Shown piece after piece: positions 11,657-26,600 of a stretch of 64,000 bases of DNA. This DNA is from Opisthocomus hoazin. Lineage: Eukaryota > Chordata > Aves > Opisthocomiformes > Opisthocomidae. Each line of letters opens with the position of its first letter. The stretch's first letter is position 1. Below the pieces are notes generated by a model, which saw only the letters and a list, made by a program, of their open reading frames with translations, was not told where the DNA came from and searched no databases. The position numbers and the translations under genes are program-made. The stretch lies in contig NC_134433.1 of NCBI RefSeq assembly GCF_030867145.1, positions 15,659,896-15,723,895 of the forward strand, given 5' to 3'.

Positions 11657-14600
11657 CTAAAATAACAAGAATTGAAACAAGTGTGATGGTCCCCTCTACT
11701 CCAGGATCGAGAAACTGGAGTGGCACACGGACACTGCACAGGTATCACCCCGGAACGGCACCGCACGGTGGGACCCTCTCACCCGGGACAGACCACCCAA
11801 TAAGCAGTACTTTATTTTAGTCTGCAGAGCGACGGCGGGTGGGCACAGACTTCAGCCATCGCACCTGATGCGTACTTTGCCTGTGACACCCCGCGTTAAG
11901 GCAGCCACCTGGTTAGCATGCTGCCTGATCTGGCGCCTGGCAACTCACTCACCTTCCCTCCTGCATCTTCTGCTACACCTCCGCACCAGACACAAGCTGC
12001 TCCTGCCAGCCAGGAGGGAGCTACTGCCTTTATTTCGCTGGGTCAAATTTTGCTGTGATTTAAGCAGGTGCAATTCTTCATATTACTGTTATTTCCAGTT
12101 GAATTTGATCTACTTTCTTCTGCTAATTAAACCTGCTTTACAATAGGAGCTTCTGAATAGAGCGTGTGAAGCCATGAGCAAGCTTAAAACATCTCAGTGT
12201 TTGTTGCTAGGAGATACTTGCCACAGCTTCACAGCTACCTCTTTTAAAAAAATTCTTCTAACCCTGTTCCCCACACCCTGGATCTCCTGCAGAGATTTCT
12301 AAAAATGCCACTGCCTACTACATATAGCCCAAAGTCAACATTTGTAGCAAAAAAAAAAAACCCCCACCGTCCCCCCTCTTCTGCGACAGACACACAGGCA
12401 GCTACCAATTCAGAAACTCACTGCAGTGAATTTTCTACCACACAACAGAAGTAGCACAAAACCAGAAAGCTATTCACAAGATACGAGCATGCAGACGAGA
12501 CAGGGGGGAGGCTCTAGAGCATGTTAGTTGATCAGATCAAGTGTTACGGCCACAAAAAATGACTAGAAGAAAAGGATTCATGATTGGTACAATTGAGAAT
12601 GACAGCTGAAAGCCCATTAGCAGCTCAGCCTTCCACACTCAACTAAGAATGATTCTATAAAGTATGTGGTTTTTACAGATTCATACTTTTCTAGGAAGCT
12701 CTTCCACAGGTTTCTCTTCTTTCTGAAATAACGTTGAAACCAAAAAGTCAGCAAAACTGCCGATATACGTTAACTGGTTGGCATTCCTCTGTACATATCC
12801 TGGGATTCCCTCCCAGCTCTGCTAACTGCCATAGTCCCCTCCTGGTGATCCTCAGAGATACATTCCATAAAGAAAAGTCATTAAAATATTTTTAGATTTT
12901 AACAAATACATACACTTTTTAAGTCTTGGTATCCCAGTTTCTTCCCCATTATGAGCAGTTTAACTCAGCCCTTTGTCCACATCTGTGTCACACCCACAGC
13001 CCAGTGACTGCAGGACACTGACTACTTGAGTCCCACCTACAGGTCAGATTTTGCCTTTGCCAATTCCAGTTACAAATTATAGCCGTGAAATTTTTTTAAA
13101 TACACCCAAGGCCCAAATGAAAGCCCAAACTGTAAATTAAAAATGAGTCTAACAGTAGAGGCCATTATACTTACTTTACTTCTTGAATCCACATTTAGGA
13201 GGCACACACCACAGGCAAGATCTTGGGCATTTTTAATCCCTGGACGCAGCATACAAGAAGAGAAATCCAGTGAGTTTTCATCTGGCTAAAGAAACGAGAC
13301 AAGAAAATTTAAGCATTTTCAGTGACTGAAAAAGTTTCAGACATCGTGAGTAAAATTCTCGATCTGGTTGCTGCCGAGAGCCATGGCATCGCACCGGCGA
13401 CACGGCCGAGAAGACACAGTCCATTTTCTCATAAACTGATGCGTGATTTAATCACAGCCATTTGCAATCCTGCTATGCAATCTCCATCAGCATCAATTTA
13501 TAACACTCAAGCTCGTGAAAAAGGGCTAGACTACAAAGGAAGGAATTCTTAAGTTCCACATTCCCACATCAAAAGGGGAAGAAACTCCTCAGGAAAGAGC
13601 CCAGGCGGCGGCCGCGACATTTCAGCTGCGGCGCATTGAGACCTGGACGAAGACAAACAGCGGTACGCGCCGACTGTTTGTGCAGCTGCGAGGAAAGGCG
13701 GCATCGGCCAGCACAGCTTTCACTGCTTTGTATTTGAAGTGGTGTCTCTATCGGTGTTTATTGTCCTGAATTCCCTATTATTGCCTGATCAAAAAAGGGC
13801 AGTTGTTATTCTTTCTGAAGGTTTTTCTGAAGCTAGAATGTGGCACAGCAGTACAAAATGGGATATTAAGGTTAACCACACCACAGAAGAATTCAGGTCA
13901 CCAGCCGGACGCAAGCTCAGGCTAAAGACAGGCAAAGGTTGGGAGAATAAGCCTGCGAAGAAGTAATAAATGAATATAGTCACTTTTCTGTGCCACAAGA
14001 CAAAAGATAATTTAAACTTTGCAAAAGGACGGTACAAAACTGTTGAAGTTTTGCTTGAAGATAGTCATGTAAATAAAAACAATGATTAGAAATGCAAGAA
14101 GCCTAAAGCGCCCGGTGTGCTGCCAGCACACGTGTGCTCTCCATCCACACTCTAGGTATGCTGATCACGCTCCCCTGCTAGAGAATGGCTAGAGAATAAT
14201 TGGAATCCTGAAAAAAAACACACTTTAAGTAGATCAATCAAATTAATAAAGGCACTCTAATATTTGTTTACCAGATGCATGAGTGAAGCAAATGAGAAGG
14301 TCATCCTGTAATTCGCAGTGAAAAACCACAAGGCTGTGCATAAAATTACCTTGTAACAACACAAACATCCTTTAAAAGATAAAATTAACCTTTGCAAGCA
14401 CATGCCTCTGAGCTAGAATACTTCAACCTAATTGGCACTTCTGCATCATTTGGGATGGGTGGCTGCAGCAGCCAGGGAGGAAGGTGCGGGTTCCAGCCCT
14501 CCCAGTGACCCAGGTGGAGGAGAGGAACAGGAAGGGACGATCTGGAGAGCCACGGGCATCCCTGGCTCTTAGCGAACTTCAGAGGCACTCTGCGTGCATG

Positions 14601-17600
14601 AGAAGCCATTACTCACAGCTCCTAGCGTGTTTAAAATTTATCTGGACTGCTGCAGCTCGGAGAACATGTAGCCAAGCTTTGGACTTGAAGGTAATCCCTA
14701 TAATCTTCCAGGGAAAAGCACTTTAAGAACTAAATGTTAATCCACTTGCTTAAATCAGGAGAGGATCCCGATAGCTTTTTAGATTGTTACTATCAGCAAT
14801 GCCAGAGATCAAACGGATGAATCCCAGTCTACCAACTTCATCTGCCAAGCAGTGAAATACTGAAAGTGTAAATTTTATATTACGACAGGCTTTGTGCAAC
14901 ACAGGACGTCACCAAAAATACCTGCTCGCCACCGCCGCTTGCGCTGGGGAGGCTTAAAACGTGTGAAAGGTGTGTAAAAAGGAACCGACCGTTTCCAATA
15001 CCCGTTTTGCAGGGAATGACAGCGAGCTGAAGGTGGCCATTTCAAGCAGAAACCAAGCACTCTGGGCCTTATTTATAAACAAGTGTTCATCGGGGAGCAA
15101 AAATCTTTCGTGGCCATAGTTGTATTGCAAGAAGGAAGCCACAAATTAAAACATTCTGTGAAAACATAACTATGGTAATGATCTACTTATTGCTGCTTGA
15201 TGTGATGTACTGATATTAACTGAGAGTTAAAGGCTCCTTAGGCGTGTACTGAGTTAAAGGGATCCGATATCAAGCACCTACAGATGGACGATTCCCTAAA
15301 AATATGAGTTTTGCCGTGGTTAAAGTAATTTTGCACACCATATTTCCTGCAACATACCCACAAAAAAAAGTGCAAAGTATTTAATGACAAGGTGATTTTT
15401 TTGCCTTCTAATTGTGTGTACACTGGAGCTGGCCCTAATGTGCCCCTCTGGTTCCGAGTCCCTTTGCAGACCCTTCCCATGGGGTGCTCCTTCCTTCAGA
15501 CAGCCCCTCACCGCCCCTCCTTGTAACGCTAGCCCAGCTGTGGAGAAAGCTCTCGAGCTCCCACCAGGCTGTCTCAGAGCAACGGAGCTTTTTCTGGCAG
15601 TTCTATTCAGAGGAGGAAAAGCTATTTAGTCTGTAGGAGGAACCAAAACAAACCCAGGCACTTCCAAAGGCAGAGGGAATGGAAAACAGTTCAGTTATTC
15701 CTGCGTTGCTACACTGTGTGCTCTTGTGTTGTGAGCATGAAAACTAATTGCAGGGATATAACAAAGACGTGTCTACGTTATTCTGGCTTCATAAAATGGC
15801 TTATTTAATTTTACTAAATTTCCTTTATTGCTGAGGTCCACAGACGCAGAGGATACCATCTAAATCATTAAGACACTGAGAAAGATAATATCGTGCCTGC
15901 ACATAAATAACAGTTTTCTCACAGAAAGCTTTAAGCTGGATTGCATAAATAAGCGCATTTCCATTTTGCAAGAGAAAAATACAGACTGTAAAGTTACGAC
16001 ACCCCATGAAGTCACTTTACATCTCATTATGACGTTTCTTTTAGTAAAGACATCTCTTATTTTTGGTCTTACCGTTAAAGCAGCGAGGGACATGAAGCTG
16101 ATGAGGTTGTTCCACACTTTATCAATATCCTTCAGCAGCTGCTGGAGTTTCTCACTACAAACAGCAGTTGCTTTGATACCCAGCTCAACTCTCTTTGTCA
16201 CTCTGTACACTTCAACAACCCCTGTTGATACAAAACACGCAGTGGAGGATGGCAGAGAATTCACTGCAAGCACAGGTTGACTTGGAAATAGCACAAAATA
16301 GGCACGGCGCAGGAAAGGTGGTCACGGACGGTTATTTCAAAGCAGCAGTTACATTTATGTAGCAGAAGAGTTGTTCGTTATTTTGATGCAGGCAAAGATT
16401 AAGCTAAAAAATAATACCATTTTGGAAGCAGTGATTATATCTTTCTGTTCTTCAGAGAACTTTCAATGTAAGAGACATGGTGAATTCAAACATACCTAGT
16501 AAATATTCCATGCCTTGAGCAGACTGGATAACTTCAGTGCAAATGGATGAACTACTTATTCCATTCAAGGTATCATTTGCTTTCTTTATGACCTGGTGGA
16601 AATAAATTTCATAAAATGATGGTGTTATCTACCTTAAAATATTTATTATGAACAAGATTGCCCCCAACAGAAACTGTTGTACAAAAAATAAGGTAAATTA
16701 AATAAGAAATAATTGCCAGACTCCATCATGTTTTTATATATTCACCCTGTAACTGTAAGTAGATCAGGCGAAAAGTATGAACATTTAAAACCTTAATGTA
16801 TTCCCCCAAATATTTTCATTACCCAAATAATAGTTTTAAGAGTCTGCATGCATTGCCATCTAGTTTAATAACAGCATTCACAGCTCTGGCTGTCTAATAC
16901 TCAAATGCAAAGAAGAAATTTCAAGGAAAACGCATCTGGCCATGAAACATCTGACACCCCTTACCAGAAGAGGAACGGCCTCTCCGCACAGCACGTTGCA
17001 CAAGCCCGTTTCTCAAAATCTGCTGAGGAGCCAATGCCCCGAACAACACGCCTGCCGGGCACCCCAGCCACAGGAACCCCAACCTACCCAGTTCACTTGA
17101 AAATTTAGGCATAAGCCAAACGAATCACAAGCGACAGGGAGATTAGCATGGGATCTTCAGCCGAGGGGGTAACGCTTCTGCTGTGTGACAGCTTGGGGTT
17201 TAAAAACTGTAAGCCACTGGGGCTGATTCCCACCCTCTCTATGCCCGTATGGCCTCAAACGCCGAACGGAGCGGGAGCTGCTGCAAGGAGGGGAAGGTTT
17301 CGGGGCAGACGGTGCACTTACTTGCAGGGCACTCTCCAAGCACCTTTGCCATTCGTACGCATACCTCTCACTTTCCTGTTTGAAAGAAAAGGACAGTCTG
17401 AATCTCGTCCCTACACACGTTTCCCTTTTGCCTGTCACAGTAGACATACAGTAGACAGGTATTTTAAGAGACTATTTGCAGATTAGCTATGATAACTTTT
17501 AACATACATATTCCTCATTTTTCCCCTATTCTTTAAATAGTCTCTTTGCACCTGAACTCTAAAATTTGATTTCTGGGAGTTACAACTAGTTTCAGAAGGA

Positions 17601-20600
17601 GGAATGTACATGAATGGGCAAAAAGTCTGTATTGCACATATCATATCTAACCTTACCCAGATGCCATCTTAGAATCATACCCTAAATTCAAATAGCTAAA
17701 GTACCAAAGAGTTGGGATACAGAACACCCTTAATATCACGCTGATGAAAGCCATTGCTGATTTACTTGTATTCCAGGTAATTCCTTACCTCAACTTCCCC
17801 AGTTAAGTCTTTGTATTTGTCTCTGATGACGGGCAAAGCAGGTTTCTCACTTAGAGTATTTGAACGATCTCTAAATGGCTGTTCCAAAACTGGTAAAGGT
17901 GAAGAGCGACTTATTTCTCTGTCACCTAGGCTTAAACTCCTTTTATGAGACCCTAAAAAGTTAGGATAGAAACAAGTTATTCTTTTACTCATAAAGGCAT
18001 GGACTACTTAAAATGAACAAAGTGGTAGCAAGGGATGCATCACTACTCCAGAAGAACAAAGCCTTCTATTTACTTGGTGACTGGTGCAAATTTCCCCAGC
18101 TCCTCAACTCTTACAATTTTTTGGCCCAAAGGTTTTTTTTCTCCTAGAACAAGACCTGCTCCAAACGCAACAGAAATCAATGAGAAGACTCAGGTTGTTT
18201 CCAGTAGTATTTGGCACAATCCCCATTGGCTAATTTGTAATTTGATTAGAAAAATTAGCCTTTGATAAGCATACCCCTTACGAAGTTCCTGCCCCCAGAG
18301 CAGGCTTACCTTGAACAGACAGGTCAAAGGTAGCCAGCTCACTCTTGATCATTTCTTCACTAGATTTCACCTTGCCTTGGGAAGTTGCCACCAAGAAGTC
18401 AAACTTGCTGATTTTTGGCTTTTCACTTTGGAATTCTCCAAAGTCATCTGTGGACTCTCTTCGCAGTTCAGAGGAGATACCGCTGGCAAGCAGGTCTGCC
18501 TCCGGATTCGTGTCAGCGGCTGCTGCGGCATCCTGTGCTTCTGATGAAGGTCTTGCAAAATCACCAAAGTCTCCAATGTCATCGTCACTTGGAGCGCTGG
18601 ATATCAGTCCAGAGTCTTTAAAGTTTGCAAAGGCTGCAAAGGAAACATCCTGTAAAGCATCCTCGCTAGAAAAGGTTGTCACTTTGGAAACTGTTGTCAT
18701 GGTAATGTTTTCTGAACTGCCAAACAAGGTCTCCTTCTTCTGAAGGACAGAAGTAGCTGCAGAGGATCCACTTCCTGAGGACTGGACAAAGGAGGAGAGC
18801 TTCTTGCCCTGCTGCTGACTGTCGTCTTTGTCGGACCAGTCATAGCTTGCCAGGCTGCTGACCGCAGACCCGCTGTTATAGCTTCCAAACGGGGCACATT
18901 TTAAGTCATCTGTATCTGAGAAAAACAAACCCCTACAATTAGAAGCTGAAGTTCAAATGTTAGTTTCTCTACACTGTATACAAACAACAGCAACTTGCTA
19001 GGAGTCTTAAAGAACTGCAAGAGCAAACACAGTGAAGTGTTCTTTTAATGAGGCTGAAACCAGAGTTCGCACAAAAATAAGCTGAAAAATACCTAAGCGT
19101 TTAATACAGAATAATTCCCCGTTGAATAAATGTAAGCCTTGACCTTTGAATATTGCCTAATATTTTAAGCTGAAAGTCACCATCCCATTATGGGTAGTGA
19201 AGAAACACTAAAAAAAATAAATGTTTCTAGACGGTACAGACTGCACAGATCACCAGTTCGGGTTTCTGATGCTGGCTGCAGAATCTACAATCAAAATGCA
19301 AACATTACCAGTGCAAACAGCTTATCGCATTACTTCATCTTATCAAAACCAACCACACAGAAAGCTGGGCTAACTTTCCCATTCCCTCCAACAAAGTATT
19401 AATACACTTTAATTTTATATTCATGCTTTGATACAAATAATGTATAAAAATGCGCTGCAAGAATTTTTAAAAAATAGAAATCCTGTTTAAGCTTATCACA
19501 GGTACTGCAGTGCTGCACGGCCGACTCTTCAAACTTACAGGCTCCAGGAATGAGATGAATATTGGAGGATCGTGTTTTAACTTTCACAAACTATTTATTC
19601 AGTTAAATATAGAGAAAAATCCAATTATTCTGCAGAAAGCTCCAAACATTTATACTCACCTGGCAATTATATGGGCCAATAGGTTCTTCTCACTGCCGTG
19701 AGCAGGTATGAGATATAGCCCGGGCGCTTACATGAGAGCCAGCAAGGGAGCCTGCCCAGTGACCAGGGTCTGCCGGGCTTTGTCCGCCACTCATTCAACT
19801 GATCCCTCACGTTTAGACTGAGACTGATCCAGAGCGAAGGCACAGAGAACCAGGGGCTGGGTAGTTCTCATTAAAGCATTAAAAAAAAAAAAAAAGCCCC
19901 ACTATACAAGGTTTGGCATTTGTTTTCCAGCATTAACAATTGTCAGTTTGGATTAGACATCCAGCCGCTGCTCAGTGCCTAGGGGCAAACGGGCTCGAGG
20001 TGAAGCAAACCCCAACCAGAAAATACATCCTCCCAACAGCATTTTAGCTGAGATCTTCCGACAAACGCTACGGTCTGAACTGGCTGGCACGCCGTCACAG
20101 CAGCGTGCGCGGAACACAGCCAGGGTGGGAACAAGCTGACTCTCCAGCTGCCCTCTTTACTCGATCTGGCCACACCAGCAAGCCACTTCAACAGAACATT
20201 TCTGCCTTCGTTTATTCACTTCACCGGAAGGGGAGAGCACGCTACGCTTTCGGCTGCTTTCCAGGCATGACCCACGTACACAGCTAATTAAGAAGTCCAA
20301 CAAACGTACAATACAGTGATAGAGTTTCATGGCTACTACTACAACAGGCCCCCTGCGACGGGGCAGCGAGGCGTGGCGTCTGTCAGATCTTCCTAAGGGA
20401 CAGTCCTCCTGCAGCCGCTGCCTTTGCACGTGACAGCATCTCGACAACCAACCTGAGCACCCTGCATCCACGCAGCGAGATTTCAAAGTGCCATTCGAAT
20501 ATTAAATTTGTAGAGCAAGCAGTTTACAGAAGGGTAAACAGACGAGAGATGAAATCACCTGCTCATGGCAAAACTGAATAGAAAGAAGGCTCCGAGGTGA

Positions 20601-23600
20601 AAAGGAGCTGACTTGCAAGGGATCGGTAATTTATCACAAGAAACCACACCTTGTGCTCTCAAATACACGGTTTTGTTTAAAGAAGTTAAATGAAAGCTTC
20701 GCTGGCATTAAAGAGAGCGCCAGGATAACCTACAAAATGTTAGCCAACTGTAATTAATCCTGGGATCCTGGACATACCACAGCGTACCAGGCAACCTCTT
20801 TTTTTTTTTTTTTTTTTTTTCAATTTGTGTTGACTCCAAAGCCCAGCAAAGATTTAAGCATCGCTATTGTTTCGGTGTTCAGAGGAAATCAAAAGAAAGA
20901 GTGATGATCCTACTGTGAAGACCTGCTCATTCACATTCTCTTGTGAATGATTTCTTTGATAACCGCTAAGAGTTTGAGCTGAAAACACGCCCGAAAAGAC
21001 CAGGTCAGCGACTCCTCTGGATCTGATCCCGACTCGGGGACGGGCAGAATCAGCAGCGGGCTGCGGCGGGACTCCCGAGCTCCCCGTGCTTCACCTGCAA
21101 TCAACAGGTCGTGGCAGGGAAGGCAGAACATTATTTTAATTATTCACAAACTAAGATTCAAGATTCTCTGTGCGAATTCAGGCAGACACGAAACCCATCC
21201 GCACAGGTATAAGAGCCGAGATTAAATGCAATAATTCAATTCTATAAATTTTATTTCTTTGGGTAGCTACGAAAGGATTACGCCAGTGAATAAGCTTTCC
21301 TAAGAGTATTATATTACAGGAAAAATACTGTGGTCAGAGACAAAGTGTTTACAGCTGAAGCAGTCTTAAAAGGATTTATTGAAAAGCATGAAAAATAAGA
21401 ATGTAGGTGTAACTGTCCAGAATCCAAGGCAAACGAGCTTTTGTAAGAATTTTGATTCTACTGCTAACAACCCCAACGTTTTGCTACGCCACGCACTGCG
21501 TTTCACAGAATCTGTGTGGCACAGGTTGGAGGTTTTGGAACAGAGGAAGTCAAACCGTCACCTTTGTCAGAGCCACAATGCAGCTAAAGGCTCCTCGGAG
21601 CTCTTCGCACGCTCGCTGCACAAGGGAGAGGCGCGTTCTTCCCCCGCCAGGTAGCAGAGCCCCTCACCACCCGGTCAGTACGCGAAGCAGCAGCTGACAT
21701 GTGAAAAGCACTTCTTGGCTGACCCTACAGAGCTCTTCATGCTGCAGGTTTCTTTATTAGTGGCAAAAAGATTGTTCTATTAAGCAATGTTAAGAACTGC
21801 TCCTCCAACAGCCTTTTTCTTAAAGACCACAGGTATGTCTAATGAATAAAAGAGCTCCAGCTAAAGGCTGCAGTTATTGCCTCTGATGTAATACACAGCT
21901 GCATTTTGCTGTTAGTGCAATTCCAAATTTAGAGAGATGCATGTGTATCGGTGCTATTTTTTTTTCAAAGAAAGAGACGCATAAGTGGGGAAAAAAATGA
22001 ATAGCTTCGAACTGAGCATCAGACTTAGCACAGAGAGATGCTACGGAGCTTCTGCCATTTCCTCCTGCAGGACACCTTTAGTAAGAACAGAATCTGAACT
22101 GAGAAGCATCCAATTTTTTCTAAAAAAAACAAGCAAAGACTAGGTCCATTCAAAAGTCTATGAAAACGCTTTGTTTTGCGGATACGCCATCTCTTTTTTG
22201 TAAGGTTTAAAGTGATCTCTTGGTTAGCATTTTTTGGAGAGTCTATGGCAAATTCCTTGGCGAAGCAGAGCAAATCTGGAACTGAGCAGGCGTTAGGAAT
22301 CCTATAATCCTACCACAAGAGATACATACACAGAATTCAGTGAAATATATTGTCATAAAACAGTATTCCTTGGTCATCTCAGTAGTAATTCTGTGGTGTT
22401 TTTCAGAAACAACACAGCAGACTGGAGTTTAGTTCTGCTATGAAAACCCAAAAGCTCTTACTGCCAACAGAGCTAAAGCCACATGTCACTCGCACCGTCC
22501 GCTTTGCACTGGTCACACCACAGAACACACCCCAGGTTAAACAGACGGGATGGAGAGTCTCAAAGCACTTACAGTGGGGGCATGGCTGTAAAAATCAAAG
22601 TCCAATCCATTCAAATACACGTAACCACACTTCCTTTCCTTAAAAACACTTTCTAGCGGACCGAGAATGGAAAAAGTGATCTTCACAGTGTCAGGTTGGA
22701 GTGCGGCAAGTTTCCGAAAGGTTCGGAAACAAAACCTAATTTGTGTTTCTTCCAGCGCAAAAGGTTTGAAATATTTACCTTTTACTTTCCATCCATTCCA
22801 AACTATCGAATCCCCAGCCCAGGCTGCCTGGTCATCCCCTGGGGACAGCTACAGCTACACCAGCCAGCCACGCAGCTGCTGGCGAGAGGCAGGGCAACAG
22901 CTGCCAAGGAATGTACGGGAGAGTACTGACAGAGGATGAAATACAGTTAAAACACTGTTTCCCAGTGTTATCTCATCTACAGAGAAACTTGACATCCTTC
23001 ATTTGAGCCAACTATAACAATTTATTTCAGCTAACAAGGATTAAGTTATGGCTAGAGGCAATTTACAAGCTGGAGCCTTCAGTGTCAGCAGTTTGATCAT
23101 CTAAGAAAAACCCTTCATAGCATCAGTGACACTCTAAAGAAAACTGAAAAAGACCATGCAGAAGATTATAATGTATTTAGTGATTTTAATCAACATAGGA
23201 GACTTTCAAGTTCTTATATTTCAGTTTATATTAAATTCTGATGGATACGCATAGCTCCTGTGTCATTTTTGGGTTGTCAGGGTTATGCAGGCGGTAGCCA
23301 GTTCTGCTCCCGGTAGAACAGCATCCAGGCACCAAGCCCAGAGCTGTTCCACTGGGACATCACCAGCAGCCGGAGCAAGCAGCCCAGAGGCTGAATGGGG
23401 ACGGGCACCACCCCCTTACCGCTTCCCGGGGGGCTTCACCTGGCAAGGGCGGAGATGAAACTGGAAGCATACGGAGGCTTGTACGTACTGCTGCTACCTG
23501 TGCCACACCTATCAGCAACCAGGGACATTCAAAGCCCATTTCTCAGCCGGCGAAGTCTGGAGCAGCGTTGACGAGAAGGGAGTTACTCCCATTTACTTTC

Positions 23601-26600
23601 GCTGAAGAACGGCAGGAGCTAGCACTGCTAAGGTGGAAACTGTCGAGAATGCTGACTACAAGATAAATAAAAATGAAGGACAAAGTAGAGGAGAGCCTGC
23701 AAACTTGTGGAATTAACGAATTTGCTAATTATTTAATTACCATGGTAAACAATGTTTCACAGCAGAACAAAGATCCCCTGAGCTCTCACTGGAAGCGGGG
23801 AGAGGGCTCGGCTCAGTCCTGCAGCCGCCCCGGCAGCCGCTGTGTCCCTGCGCCCGTGGGCCCCGCTTGGGAGGCGTTCGGCAGCACCGACGCACCCTCC
23901 ACAGCTGGAGGCCAGCACAGGATAAAAAAGCGCTGGTAAGCTCTTCTGTTTGCAGAATTACACCAAATGAGAGCAAGCAAGTGAATCTGACTGTCAAGTC
24001 TGGACAAAAACGTAATAAAGGATATTCCTGCACGGTGCTCTCCCTCCTCCAGGTGTGATTAACTGAACAAACACTAAGAGTGCGAGCCCTGCAGAATTCA
24101 CTCTCTCAGGTTCATGTTCAAGCCTTTGGTTTCAAAAGCTTTAGGGCTAGGCATAACCTACTGGTTCTCCAGAATGAAAGAGGGCTGTTGGGTTGGTTTT
24201 TTCCTTTTTTTTCCCTCTAAGTCTCTCAAGATTGGTGTAAAGAAGAAAAAAAACATATTCTGGTTTCTGGACTGGTTTTTGCTTATGTGGCAAGGAACCA
24301 CAGAAACCAAATTTGCACTGGCGTAACGCTTTAACTTTCTTCCACATCTCCATTATTTTTAGCTTTTTACCCTTGTCTGCTCATCTGATGTTAACCCCAA
24401 ACTGTTAATGGCCCAGGATTTGGAGGAATTCGAAGCGACATCATCACACGACACAGATCTGCAGCGGTCAGTAAACCAGGACTTCCCCAACAGAAAAAGG
24501 AAGCAGGGCCCTTGACTCTGGGGCAGCGAGTAGCTCACTCTAGATTAGCTAAATAAATATCAGAATATTGTTTAATGGGCTCCTGCTCAGAAAGGCCTAG
24601 ACAGCAACACATTTTTTCAGTCAGTCCCCTTCACAAAGGCATCTCCTGTCCTTGGCTGGCAGCAGGGAAGTCCAGCCGAGGAGACAACGGGACAGAGCAA
24701 ACAGTACTTCTGTCTTCAGCCCGAACTACCACCGTACCCTCAAAACCAACTCACAGAAACAACCCTGCCATCCACACACTGCCTCTATTCAAGCCCTCTC
24801 AAAAACTGCTCTTTTAAAAAGTCTTATTTAGCCTGATATGTAAAGTTTCAGAAGTGCACAGGGAGAGAGGCCAAAGCATTGGAAGAGGAGAAAGAAGCTC
24901 ACCCACACGCCGCCAGCTGAAGGGGATACTATAACTTTAAACTTTGTGTTTTTCAGGAAAGAGAGATACACTGCTGGTTTGCAACAAATCACACACATCC
25001 CCACATTTTCAAAATATGCCAAGATAATATTTATTAACACAGCAGGACTTACAGATCACAAAAGATAGTGATACATAGGAGCTCGTAAGGGCGTTATCAG
25101 AATAAAGCATGCAGGTCAATACTTGCAGAAGAGAGATATCAAAGCAGGTCTGAGAAGGCACATTCACACAGGAAATGTTTAGTTGAAATTAGACATTAGA
25201 AAAGCAGCAAAAAACCTGAAGTCGATTAAAATATACAGAGATCTCCAATAATGCCAAAGAAAAAGGTACTTTACAGATTTGTAAGTGCAGCAAATGGATA
25301 ACCCTTTGAGAATACCCGGGCGAGGGTATGCTCTCTCTGCGACGTTCAGCAGGACGCAGAACAAGTTCGGTTCATACAACACGACGAAGTGCTAATTAAA
25401 ATGCTTTCGTCTTGGAGTGGAACGTAAATTTGGTTTAAAAGAAGCAGCCTGGTTGAAACTAACAGCATGCAGCCAGTGCTCAAAGGGTTATGCGAAGTAA
25501 ATGCAAGAGAGATCAGGCAACATTAGTATATAATCTACCTTCCCCACAAAGAATTATAGCAAAGTTTAAAGAGACAGTATCCCCTTTGGAGAGAGCAAAA
25601 CTGAAAACCTTTCTTCCCTCAGAGACCAAAGTCCATCGTCTGGGAAGCAATGGTTTCTTTCCAACTCCCAGCGTAAGCAACCTACCTATACCTGGAAGCC
25701 ATGCGACGTGCAATCTCAATAGCCAAAGGATAAAGCCCTCTGTATCGGTACGTCAGAACAGCCAGATCATTTACCGGCACCTCCGCCCCGCTGCTGCTTC
25801 CCTGGAGCTGCTACACGGAGCTTGCAAACACCCGGTTCCCAGTGACTAGTCTCCCGTTTCTCAGCAGCGAGGATGACAAAGGGATACTGTCCCTTTTTGA
25901 CATTAGATTTACAGATCAAAGAAAATTAAGAGAAAAAAAAAAAATCTGCTTTTTAACTTATGTAAACTGAAAAAAAGGACTTGAACATCAGCAGTTCATA
26001 GCTTGAGATGCATCAAACATACATAAGGGAACACAGGAGCACAGAAGTAATCGCAGCAGATCGTCCAGAGCACGCTCCGCTACGAGATCGAAACCCAGCT
26101 GAATGGAGTAAAACTCTCCCCATGGAAAAACATCTAGCTTGGCACCATAGGAGAATACAGACTTAAGTTTAATAAAAATAGCTTCTAATCAATACTTCAG
26201 AGTTCAAAAGTTCAGCAACAAGCACATGATCGGCTAACCCCTTTACACAAACCAAAAAAGTCTTTCCTGCCACAAACGGCAATTCTTCATCACTGATTTC
26301 TGTGGCAAAAGCTCACATCCTGTAGAAGAGCTACATAAGTCAAACTACCACCAAAAGAGGCTAGAAAAATATTAGGAAAAAGTGCTTTCAAAACCAAAGT
26401 AAACATTCAAGAATACACTGTAGGTGCTACGTTTTTGACAGCTCACTCGACTTGGAATTTTACCAAGCAGTAATATGAAAATTAAATGTCTTTGCTAATA
26501 AATTATTCCTGATATTTTTTACCCTGTTATAGAGTATCTTCCATGTCAAAGTTGCCAACTCAATTCTCTCCCCTACTTAAAAATATCATATAATGCAAAA

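Noticed and set aside
13739-13966. 75-residue plus-strand open frame in SYNRG intron 20
   Set aside because: No homology, no promoter or poly(A) context, composition like surrounding intron.
21480-21560. Possible CR1 LINE fragment (AGAATC...GGTTGGA-like words)
   Set aside because: Match is too short and lacks the rest of the CR1 3' end or its terminal octamer repeats.
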